Shown here piece by piece: positions 27,001 through 32,943 of a stretch of DNA of 64,000 nucleotides (positions are counted from its first letter, which is position 1; each line of letters starts with the position of its first letter). The stretch is from Mytilisepta virgata (taxonomy: Eukaryota; Mollusca; Bivalvia; Mytilida; Mytilidae), in assembly GCA_028015205.1 (NCBI GenBank), contig CM051516.1, forward strand, positions 58,284,230-58,348,229. The letters run 5' to 3'. Made by a program: the position numbers and the translations under genes. Below the pieces are notes generated by a model that was not told the origin of the DNA, did no database searches, and saw only the letters and a list, made by a program, of their open reading frames with translations.

Positions 27001-30000
27001 TCTCAAAAATACTTCTTAAGATGATTGAATTAAATATGTGCTCTGAGCTATTCATATGTATGGATAAATTGATACCTACTGACACACTGATGTCTGAGAT
27101 ATGTACTCTGAAATTCTGTAAGTGTGATATATCTGTCAATGTGGTCACACTGTTGTCTGAGAGACCTATATGTCACAATAGATACCTATTGACACACTGG
27201 TGTCTGAGATACGTACTCTGAGATTCTGTAAGTGTGATATATCTGTCAATGCTGACACACTGTTGTCTGAGAGATCTAAATGTCTTAGATTGATACTGGA
27301 ACCCAAATTTTCTATTGCCTAAAATAAAACAATAGAATGTTAAAAAAATTTCATCAAGTAATGTACAATCTTACTTCTTTGTTGCTGTTTTTACTCCCTA
27401 TTTCTCTTTCTAAAACGCTTCTTTTTCAGAGTTTGTGTTGTTTGTGTTGTTAATTATAGTGTTTTGTTTCAATATCACAACCCTTATCCTAATATCCATA
27501 TGTTTGATTATGTAAGATTTATAAATACACTATTCTAAAGCACATACTGTAGGCATTCACATAGAAAATATGTGAAAAGTCAATACTTTTAAAGGCACTA
27601 GAAAGAAGATGGATGGATTTTTTACTGGTTAACATTTTTAACATGCTAAATCACGAAGTTATAGTCTGCATGTCACCAAACCAAGACATATTATTCTGAT
27701 TCAAAGCTAACCATGCTTTGCTCTCAATCCTAAATGCCAAGCACCTGGTGGGGAGGCAGCAAATACCAATTTGACCTGGTAAAGGATCCGACCTTCTACA
27801 CTCAAGGCCATCATGCTATCACAAGAAGACCACTGAGCAGTTAAGAAACACATGCAACATTGGATATTGAGTTTAAGAATATAGTTAGTCATTAGATAAT
27901 ACCACATTGTTAGTAGCCTGCAAATAAAAAGGATGATTTCCATAACATATACATGTAATGTAATTATTACCTTTCAATGGAAGGACCAATAAATATTGAA
28001 ATGTATGTGTACTCTCTAATATTTGACTCAGTCATTATAAGTACCTTTATACTGTTTCCTGATAAATTCAACCATGCTAGTGATGTTAGATCTTTTAAAC
28101 CTGAAAAATAGAAATTTTACAGTTCAGTAATGTTATGCAATATCTGTCATTGCACAATTTCATACTTTAATATAATTTCCATTAATTTATCTAAATATTT
28201 ACCTGAGACTGTGGTAAAATATACAACAAATACTGGTCTACTTGAAGTTGATGCTTGCTTTATCCTTTGTAAAAACCCATTTAAACACATCAATGGAATA
28301 TTGTTGTACCTTTCAAACAAGCTTAAAATAGCTAAAGTTTAGGAATAACACATTGTATATTTCCTAATAGAACATATAGAAGTATCTGCTGTGTTGTTTA
28401 TTTCTAAAATATAACTGACCTAACTCCTCCTAAGTGAAAATTTTATTTTACATCACCAAGTTGATCCTAGCTGTTCATATACATTGTAAAAATTTTCTTA
28501 ATTTGTGATTTAATGACAACTAGAACTGTCCTGAAAGGGAATAATAACCCCCGCAGCAACATGTCTGTTTTGAAGCCTACACAACGTTCGAATCATCAAA
28601 CAGAAAATCCTGATAATATGCACATCTCTATAATGTGATCTAGCACTCAACAAAGTTTCATGAGAATCATGCAAATAATGTAGGAGGGGTTGCGGACAAC
28701 ACATGGAACGAAGTTTTGTTAAAAAATGCCTACGTCCAAACAACCATATGTTTTACATTTCTTGTCCAAACAGAAATTCCTGACAATATGCACATCTCCA
28801 TATAGTGATCTAACACTCCATAAAATTTCATGAGAATCATGCAAGTAATGTAGGAGGATTTGTGGACAACACATGGAACAAAGTTTTTTTTATTAAAAAC
28901 TGCCTAAGTCCAAACAGCCGTATCTTTTACATTTCTTGTCCAAACCGAAATTCCTCCCAATATGCACATCTCAATATGGTGATCTAACACTCCATAAAGT
29001 TTCATGAGAATCATGCAAGTAATGTAGGATGAGTTGCAGACAACGTTATTTCAGACAGATGGATGGACAGACTTCATTTGGGGGGGGGGGGGTATAATAA
29101 ACGTGCCAGGGAAACATATCAGCAGCGTTATGATTATCATTTCCAGTAAGTACCACTTAACAACACAAGAAAAACACATTGTACCTGTCTGGGTCTGGGA
29201 AGCATAAACCTAATAAGTGCTGAAAAAGGTATCAACAACTTGGTAGAAATGGAATTATATCTTTAGTTTTAGCTTCTGTGGTGTTGTTCTTAGACTCTAA
29301 TATTGATACAATTATTCCCCTTATTAATGTCTATTTGGCCAGTAATTTTAAATATATATTAGACAACAGGATTAATCAGGAAACCACTATTTTTCTAAAT
29401 TTCAGTATATTTATTGCCCCTGTGGCCTTGACCATAAACCTTTTTAACATAAAATAATACAATTTCAGATTGTGTGTACTAGTTGTTGTTTGTTTCCCTA
29501 AACTTAAATTTCCATCCATTCCCACTGAACATCTACTTCCCATGTTAACTGTAATAAAACATTCCTAAGATATACAAACCTTCAATAGAAACAATACTAT
29601 TACTTGGTAGGTTAAGTACTGTCAGATTCTTTAAAACAGCTACTCCATTCATACGTACAAGTCTGTTTCCTGCTACTGACAACTAAAATATACATAAGTC
29701 AATTTTTATTTGTCAGATGAAACATAAATGAATATTAAGTTCTGACATTTATTTAACCATTTTAAGTTCTTAGTTTTATAAATACTCATAAACTTATAAA
29801 AACTTTCCATACAGTTCACCTATTTAATTGACATTCAGTTTACCTGTTTTAAATTCTAACATTAATTTTTATGCTGTGACATTAATTTTCACCTGTTTCA
29901 ATTCTGACATTCAATCTACCTGTTAAGGTTCTGACATTAAATTTACCAAGTTAGGTTGTGAAAATATTTTTAACCTATTTAAGTTTTAACATTATGTTTG

Positions 30001-31333
30001 CCTGCTTTAAGTTTGATATTAAGTTTACCTGTTTTAGATTCTGACATTTTTGTAGACCTTCTATTTTAGAGATGTTATTTTTGTCAAGTACTATTGTTGT
30101 GGGATCTTGGTTCAATGGAATCAGTATTCTGTTCAAATTCTGTCCCGAAAAATTCAAAACATCTGTTTCTACTTCTGAAAATAGAGAAAATCATTTATAC
30201 TAACATATTATTACATTGCAGTTATACAAAAAAAACTTTTACATATAGATTTTTAATGAAAAAGATGTTAAATCATTAAAGTATAAATCCTATTGACAGA
30301 ACTAGTCAAAGTCATCATCAAACATTCATTAACACTACTGGTAGATTGCTTTAATATATACTGGTATGTTATGCTTAAAAAAATCAGTTTTGACTGTAGG
30401 CTCCAAATCCTGATTTAATTTGTTTGCATCAATAAAGCTAATGACTTTAATTCTTAGATTTTCTTTTAACATGTAGATTCAGAATTATGGAATAAATGGA
30501 GAATTTCTGCATGACTCTATTTTGTACAAGTATATCATACTTTACTAAGACATGCACAATTCTGTTCATTGCCCAAAAAAAAGGCTAAAAATCTCTGGAA
30601 AAATACTGTAACAGGAGGGACAGTTGAAAAATTTGTACTGATGAGGTAGTAAAGATCTGTAAGGAATTGTTCTACAGTGCACAGCACTTCTAGAAAAGAT
30701 ATGTAAAGAATTCAGTGAGTTCCAGCGTCCAATGTTAAAGTAAGTTCAGCTGTGGCAGCTAGCTTGGATTCAGATCATCACGAAAACATAACTTTTGTAG
30801 CAGACATATATCCAAGGATCTTCATGCAACAAAAACATTTCAATTGGCTTAGTATTTTCTGACAAATTTCCCATAGGATTCAATGTTAAACTAAGTCTGG
30901 TTGTGCCCGCCATATTGAATTTCCGTTCGGCACATAAAACATAAATTTTGTAGTGGTCTATCAAATGATCATTCACACATCAAAAAAATTTCAATTGCCT
31001 TGGTAGTTTCTGATGTACAAATTTCCCCATAGGGTCCAATGTTAAACTAAGTCCGGCTGTGGCGGCCATCTTGAATTTCCTATTGGCACAAAAAACATAT
31101 CTTTTGTAGAGGTTTATCTAATGCTTGTTTATACATAAAAATATTTCAATTGGCTTGGTAGTTTCTGACAAGAAAACCTTTGTACAAAATTCCTCATAGG
31201 CTCCATTGATACTTTATCCACTTTACCATTATACATTGTAAGTCTATATAGAGAAAGTATCAATTAGACCTATAGTCCACATAGACTTATAGTCCAGAAA
31301 TACAGTAAATGTGTACTTACTTTTATGCCTCAT
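2883..31333 (-). CDS. CEP97: CEP97, centrosomal protein of 97 kDa, N-terminal part (partial gene)
   Basis: CEP97 is a leucine-rich-repeat centriolar protein that works with CP110 at the distal end of centrioles to restrain ciliation (known for the family). Exons in gene order: 31321-31333 (candidate first exon), 30029-30174, 29580-29682, 28045-28100, 27217-27318, 24421-24534, 22239-22321, 21141-21224, 20193-20307, 2883-3060. All phases join in frame and give 331 residues. Diagnostic matches to human CEP97 are [21 protein letters not shown] [37 protein letters not shown] and [20 protein letters not shown]. The leucine-rich repeats occupy about residues 10-205 and a capping segment about 206-260. 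The IQ motif and coiled coil are beyond position 1. Intron 7 is of AT-AC type. Intron 6 holds an antisense Tc1 element. Only the first exon is uncertain. Confidence 0.95.
7541..7600. repeat. A-rich simple repeat
   Basis: A run of AAAAC and AAAAAC motifs on the plus strand. Low complexity. The short open frame across it is an artefact. Confidence 0.8.
8111..8555. repeat. interspersed repeat family B, copy 1
   Basis: Starts near ACAACTAGAATACTGACAAT, contains repeated statements of CCGATTTTCCTCAAAACCGA-like and CTTCATTTGGTCAAGTCCAA-like text, and ends in a GACAGACAGACGACAGAC tract before GGCGGCCCCC. A second copy at 35975-36410 has the same order and the same ends. The shared ends with a degenerate interior suggest a non-autonomous mobile element of unknown class. 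Confidence 0.8.
8565..8990. repeat. tandem repeat, about 182-bp unit, about 2.4 copies
   Basis: The phrase ATATACAAATATTCTACCA recurs at about 8576, 8760 and 8940. Each is followed by a GTAGGAGGAGTTGATTACAC segment in the first two units. It directly follows family B copy 1, so it may be an internal array of the same larger element. Confidence 0.8.
9464..9905. repeat. foldback element flanked by a 21-bp direct repeat
   Basis: The direct repeat ATAAATCATTAATATTTCAT occurs at about 9463-9483 and 9884-9904. Inside, 9713-9759 and 9790-9837 form a long imperfect inverted repeat (ATAACTAATCTCGCAATTCG against ATAACTAATCTTGAAATGCG when reversed), with a loop of about 30 bp. A further degenerate copy of the left arm is at about 9053-9100. 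Confidence 0.65.
14193..15302. repeat. composite interspersed repeat with a 515-bp internal duplication
   Basis: Two near-identical blocks start near 14513 and 15028 with AGGTTAAGTTTTACG. Each continues through CTCCAATACCAAGGGATCTA, GTGGGGGAACGAGG and GAGGCTCCTTGAAGC to AAGAAGTTAAG. Shorter partial units lie between them (14785-15010). The left end begins TAGTTCGCCTCAACGAAG. No coding capacity was seen. Confidence 0.75.
15210..15935. repeat. family M Helitron-like element, degraded copy
   Basis: Begins with the family-M phrase AAGAGGCTCCTTGAAGC and ends near GCCAAGTGATGGCTATAGCT and CACATGGCACTTTAGATCAG, a degraded version of the family-M 3' end. The interior has units containing GGTGGCCATATTGG and AGTAGTTTCAGAGAAGA. 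Confidence 0.6.
16215..16346. repeat. 65-bp tandem duplication
   Basis: TTGTAGTTGAATGTTCCAGG starts at 16216 and again at 16281. The two units differ at only a few positions, so the duplication is fairly recent. Non-coding. Confidence 0.9.
16703..16917 (-). mobile_element. tRNA-derived SINE
   Basis: On the minus strand it reads CTCGAGTGCGGAAGGTCTCG followed by the box-B sequence GGTTCAATCCC, a tRNA-like head. A conserved body follows (GCGGCATCTAGGAGTAAGAG) and the element ends near CTCACGAGG. It is locally GC-rich against an AT-rich background. A degraded copy of the same family is at 27640-27850. Confidence 0.75.
16920..17577. repeat. tandem array, about 125-150-bp units, about 5 copies
   Basis: Repeated phrases are ATGCAAAAATTTAACCAAAG, TCACTGAGGCATAAAATG and GGTCATGTTG/GTGACTCAAAT, with partners at about 17080, 17220, 17360 and 17500. 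Units are diverged. It abuts the truncated ACAAGAGTGG repeat at 17578. Related text occurs at 37250-37680. Confidence 0.75.
17578..17705. repeat. truncated copy of the ACAAGAGTGG repeat
   Basis: Nearly identical to the first 125 bp of the repeat at 1821-2328 (ACAAGAGTGGACACACTACA onward), then similarity stops. A 5' fragment. Confidence 0.8.
18811..19485. mobile_element. family M Helitron-like element
   Basis: 5' end: AAGAGCCTGTATCGCTCACC. 3' end: CACATGGCC, a short loop, GGCCAGGTGAGCTAA. The 3' end thus has a small hairpin (TGGCC/GGCCA) just before a CTAA terminus, as in Helitron-like elements. TCACCTGG near the 5' end is inverted as CCAGGTGA near the 3' end. The interior holds units of about 120-170 bp around GGCCATTTTGGATGGTGG and AAGGACCATTGCTGC. 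No coding sequence. Confidence 0.7.
20193..20307 (-). CDS. CEP97: CEP97 exon 9
   Basis: One base completing R234, then residues 235-272: [20 protein letters not shown] and onward to CPLTASAE. This is the segment most similar to human CEP97 ([20 protein letters not shown]). Acceptor TTTACAG, donor GAG/GTTTGT, ends in phase 0. Confidence 0.97.
20589..20915. repeat. tandem repeat, about 175-bp unit, 2 copies
   Basis: GGGCAGTAACTCC recurs at about 20635 and 20801, and GGTATCATCAATATACACC at about 20689 and 20846. The surrounding units align over most of their length. It lies in CEP97 intron 8 and is non-coding. Confidence 0.8.
21141..21224 (-). CDS. CEP97: CEP97 exon 8
   Basis: Completes P206, then [20 protein letters not shown] and YRVTEKE (207-233), leaving AG for the next codon. 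It matches human GFDYRPYIVSWC and VLDGY. The exon does not follow an AG: the 5' boundary is AC/TGGG, the end of an AT-AC intron. Donor AG/GTATGT. Confidence 0.93.
21225..22238 (-). other. CEP97: U12-type AT-AC intron of CEP97 (intron 7)
   Basis: On the minus strand the intron starts ATATCCTTTT directly after ACT CC and ends TTTAC before TGGGTTTGAC. ATATCCTTT is the consensus 5' site of AT-AC minor-spliceosome introns. TCCTTAAT at 21235-21242 matches the U12 branch-site consensus and lies about 11 nt from the AC. Splicing there joins CC to T, giving TPGFDSRPY, which aligns with human IPGFDYRPY. No GT-AG alternative keeps frame. The intron contains a large palindrome (21547-21703). Confidence 0.9.
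21547..21703. repeat. 157-bp palindromic foldback element
   Basis: GGGGATAACTGTATTGTATT opens the left arm (about 63 bp), and its reverse complement closes the right arm at 21703. Only two mismatches were seen, both CG against CA. The loop of about 30 bp includes GGCGACGCTACGCGAC. Beyond it, ATTCTAATGCAACCTCC (21704) is inverted as GGAGGTT and GCATTAGAAT at 21843-21873, so a second inverted pair is nested alongside. It lies inside the U12 intron of CEP97. Confidence 0.85.
22239..22321 (-). CDS. CEP97: CEP97 exon 7
   Basis: Residues 179-205, [20 protein letters not shown] then VLMTAST, plus CC of the next Pro codon. [11 protein letters not shown] is nearly identical to human LEQLSIMNNPC. Acceptor TTTCAG. 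The 3' boundary is CC/ATATCCTTT, a U12 donor. Open frame continues past the boundary but loses all similarity. Confidence 0.93.
22842..22843. repeat. TA target-site duplication, left side of Tc1 element
   Basis: TA immediately before the left inverted repeat. The partner TA is at 24362-24363. Confidence 0.85.
22995..23035. repeat. subterminal inverted repeat in Tc1 5' leader
   Basis: GCTGCACGTG at about 22999 is inverted as CACGTGCAGC at about 23029. It lies between the left terminal repeat and the transposase start. It could be a regulatory or protein-binding site. Function unknown. Confidence 0.6.
23150..24163 (+). pseudogene. Tc1-like transposase, one premature stop
   Basis: A cut-and-paste transposase frame of 337 codons. 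It starts [20 protein letters not shown] (helix-turn-helix, residues 1-60), then SGRPR (GRPR-like motif), and the DDE domain: first Asp in LFTDECRF, second in [11 protein letters not shown], Glu in [11 protein letters not shown], with 34 residues between the second Asp and the Glu (DD34E). A single TGA interrupts it after HAQHGDV, before DRPRSGRP. It probably arose by CGA to TGA transition, which is inference. No frameshift was seen. The start was chosen because it is the first Met before the helix-turn-helix. Related to bivalve and other animal Tc1 families. Confidence 0.92.
24421..24534 (-). CDS. CEP97: CEP97 exon 6
   Basis: Residues 141-178: [20 protein letters not shown], then [18 protein letters not shown]. 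It matches human TLLLHGNIITSL and SLAENEIRDLNE. Acceptor TTTCAG, donor GAG/GTAAGA, phase 0 at both ends. The 5' part of the exon with its acceptor is duplicated at 26088-26138. Confidence 0.97.
24561..26070. mobile_element. satellite-bearing non-autonomous element R1, copy A
   Basis: Starts ACAAGAGTGAGCACACAAAA and ends with a strong hairpin (GTCGAGC at 26034, GCTCGAC at 26063). Copy B at 57154-58085 has the same start and the same hairpin end, which defines the element. The interior is a tandem array of 147-bp units (24600-25680), followed by a unique segment with a second type of GAGGTCAAGG unit. No protein-coding capacity beyond the repeat-driven open frame. It lies in CEP97 intron 5. Confidence 0.8.
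24600..25680. repeat. 147-bp tandem array, about 7 units
   Basis: The phrase CAGGCCAAAACACAAAAACT starts at 24652, 24801, 24948, 25095, 25242, 25389 and 25536. Spacing is 149 for the first step and 147 for each later one. Inner units are almost identical. Because 147 is divisible by three, an open frame of 239 codons runs through five units on the minus strand. It is not a gene. Confidence 0.95.
26088..26138 (-). repeat. duplicate of CEP97 exon 6 head and acceptor
   Basis: 51 bp nearly identical to 24509-24559. It contains the polypyrimidine tract, the AG acceptor and the first 26 nt of exon 6. The two copies bracket element R1 copy A. A second short direct repeat, ATAAAGTCTGTAAAAT, occurs at 26075 and 26146. 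Confidence 0.9.
26882..26942. repeat. 61-bp hairpin
   Basis: TAGAATAGATGAT and ACAATATAATGTA pair with TACATTATATTGT and ATCATCTATTCTA across a 4-nt loop. A 6-nt bulge (GAATCA) is the only interruption. It lies in CEP97 intron 5. It could be a small foldback element. Confidence 0.85.
27071..27290 (-). repeat. 110-bp tandem duplication spanning the CEP97 exon 5 donor
   Basis: Unit 2 (27181-27290) contains most of exon 5 and its donor. Unit 1 (27071-27180) is a copy displaced into the intron, with a decoy donor CAGA/GTACAT at 27106. The copy still encodes leucine-rich-repeat-like text ([11 protein letters not shown]) but carries a TAG in the reading frame that continues from exon 5. Confidence 0.9.
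27217..27318 (-). CDS. CEP97: CEP97 exon 5
   Basis: Residues 107-140: [20 protein letters not shown], then [14 protein letters not shown]. It matches human [20 protein letters not shown]. Acceptor TTTTAG, donor AGA/GTACGT, phase 0 at both ends. Confidence 0.95.
27640..27850 (-). repeat. degraded SINE, same family as 16703-16917
   Basis: Shares the order CTAAATCACGAAG, CATGTCACC, TTTGCTCTCAATCCTAAATG, AGGCAGCAAATACCAATTTG and GACCTTC with the intact copy, but with many substitutions and a lost box B. Confidence 0.65.
28045..28100 (-). CDS. CEP97: CEP97 exon 4
   Basis: Completes G88, then [18 protein letters not shown] (89-106), a single leucine-rich repeat matching human LKELVHLEWLNLAGNNLK. 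Acceptor TTTTCAG, donor AAG/GTACTT. Ends in phase 0. Confidence 0.96.
28510..29095. repeat. interspersed element with about 155-165-bp internal units
   Basis: Three units share CAATATGCACATCTC, GTGATCTA and TTTCATGAGAATCATGCAA, at about 28612-28680, 28775-28845 and 28955-29025. The right end is CAGACAGATGGATGGACAGA followed by a 13-G run. This is the same design (tandem units, then a GACAGAC tract) as family B. It lies in CEP97 intron 3. Confidence 0.75.
29096..29579. other. CEP97 intron 3, remaining part
   Basis: AT-rich sequence without recognisable features. Confidence 0.6.
29580..29682 (-). CDS. CEP97: CEP97 exon 3
   Basis: Residues 54-87: [20 protein letters not shown], then [14 protein letters not shown], plus one base. 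It matches human LSVANNRLVRMMGVAKL and VLNLPHNSI. Acceptor TTTTAG, donor GAAG/GTTTGT. Confidence 0.97.
29816..30045 (-). repeat. 27-bp minisatellite of CEP97 exon 2 donor sites, about 9 units
   Basis: On the minus strand the end of exon 2 (GAATCTAAAACAG/GTAAAC) recurs in tandem through intron 2. Junction-equivalent positions are near 30027, 30000, 29973, 29945, 29918, 29891, a decayed unit, 29842 and 29818. Spacing is mostly 27-28 bp. Most units keep AG/GT (for example CAG/GTAGAT, CAG/GTGAAA, CAG/GTAAAC). One has CAG/GC. The array continues in frame only to the third unit before a stop. Confidence 0.88.
30029..30174 (-). CDS. CEP97: CEP97 exon 2
   Basis: Completes residue 5, then [40 protein letters not shown] and QKCQNLKQ (6-53), the start of the leucine-rich-repeat domain. 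It matches human VVNWSGQGLQKL and LILDKNQI. Acceptor TTTCAG, donor CAG/GTAAAC. The donor edge is amplified in the following intron. Confidence 0.97.
30600..31225. repeat. family M-related array (N-type core), no clear ends
   Basis: Three to four units of about 175 bp with AACTAAGTCCGGCTGTGGCG, CGGCACATAAAACATA, TTTTGTAGAGG and CAATTGGCTTGGTAGTTTCT. The same core occurs with proper family-M ends at 44150-45075. It lies in CEP97 intron 1. Confidence 0.8.
31321..31333 (-). CDS. CEP97: CEP97 exon 1, candidate start
   Basis: ATG AGG CAT AAA A followed by the strong donor GTAAGT gives MRHK plus one base. That is exactly the phase exon 2 needs, giving [16 protein letters not shown]. The human N-terminus is longer and not alignable here, so the start rests on phase and donor quality alone. 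A different upstream exon remains possible. Confidence 0.45.
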
Positions 31334-32323
31334 TATGTACTATTATGAATTAGATGATATGCATTAAGAATTTCCCTTAATAAATTATATATCAAAGTAA
31401 AATATCCTAAATCAATGTCTAAATCATATTCTTCCTTTGTTCTTGATGATCAAATAATTTTATAAGTCAACATAAAATTGTTTCAAATAGCATAACAATG
31501 CCTGGCACTGTTCAAAAATATATGTCTATTTTAAAGGGAAATGAGTTAGAAAGTCAATATTTAAATAATGACCATTCAAGGTGTACATGTATACAATATT
31601 AATAATCATAATAATGTACTTCTTTAAAAACCTTTTCATTGTAGTTATTTCAAACTATAAAGAACTTTTAAATTACAAATGTACAATTTTCTCTATCATA
31701 TCTTGATCTTGTAAGTTTTGTAGAAATGAAAACTAAAAATATTATTTCTTTAAAATCTTTAGAACTAACACTAAAACAATACACAATGAAAGACAAATAT
31801 TCTTAAGGAGTCTATAAAGAAAATCTATAATCTTAAAAAATAGAATATATATATACAAAGCGAGCTTTTGAAAAAAAAGAATGGGTTAGAGGGTTAACAT
31901 ATAAATAACATATAAATTAATAAATCAAATTTTCCATATAAATTTTACAAAGTGAATTTTATGTTCTTAAATACAGAATACTGATAAAATACATGTAAAA
32001 GAGGTATGCAATTATCACCAGAATTAAACTTTAAGAGGAAAGAGATTATTAGCAGATTTTTTAATGTAAATTACAGTTCTGTGGTTACATAATCATATAT
32101 CCTGTGTAACTAAATCCTGTACGACATCCTCCTGTTTTGTCCCAATTTTCGGTATATAATAAAGTTTGCACATATTTTTCGTAAATAGTACAATTCAATC
32201 AAGAACGACAATTTTACACAAAGTTTTTCATTAGTTTTATTTCACATTTCATTTTTCAGAACACCTGTTTATGTCAATTTATACACTGCTTTCTACCTGA
32301 AATATTTCTATATTTTGCATATG
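31334..32323. other. region upstream of CEP97
   Basis: Expected to hold the CEP97 promoter. AT-rich. I see no CpG-rich block or convincing core promoter motif. Confidence 0.4.
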
Positions 32324-32443
32324 ACTGCATTGTATAAAATCCTTAAATAACGGGACATGAAAACTACACTTTAAGCTAATATGTCTGCATTGTATAAAAT
32401 CCTTAAATAACGGGACATGAAAACAACACTTTAAGCTAATGGG
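32324..32443. repeat. 60-bp tandem duplication
   Basis: CTGCATTGTATAAAATCCTT is followed by AAATAACGGGACATGAAAAC and CACTTTAAGCTAAT twice, with 60-bp spacing and very few differences. Intergenic. Confidence 0.92.
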
Positions 32444-32707
32444 AAGTTCCATTTGTTGATACAAATTTTCGAACATGGACCAGGTACAAAAAACATCTAT
32501 ATAACAGAGAATTAAAACTCTTACCATTACAAGGCGAACATTACAGCCACATTACGTTTAACATTGAGCTCTATGCAAAAATTTGCTTAAATTCAAAATC
32601 AGTAATTGTGCTCGATTTGGTGATTTCTCCCAAAATTTCAAAATACTATGAACTATTATTGGTCATTAATTTGTTCAATAGAAAACTTACAAAATGTAGG
32701 AGAAAAC

Positions 32708-32862
32708 AATTTTGAAAGGGAGCCAACCAAGGACCATTCCACCAAAGTTTGGCCCCAACTGCCCCAGTGATTTCAGAGAAAATTAAAATGCAATGGACTA
32801 CGATAGACACCAAGTGATGGCAACAGCTCATATGGACCTTTGATCCAGGCAAGCGAATGATG
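32708..32862. repeat. family M 3' fragment
   Basis: Carries only the right end: AAGGACCATTCCACCAAAGT, CCAAGTGATGGCAACAGCTC, ATATGGACC and a degraded CCAGG end. Confidence 0.65.
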
Positions 32863-32943
32863 TCAATTTGCTTTGTAGTACAAATGTAATAAGTACATTT
32901 GTACATCAGTGGTCATTATAGATATATTATTTCTGCATGAAAT

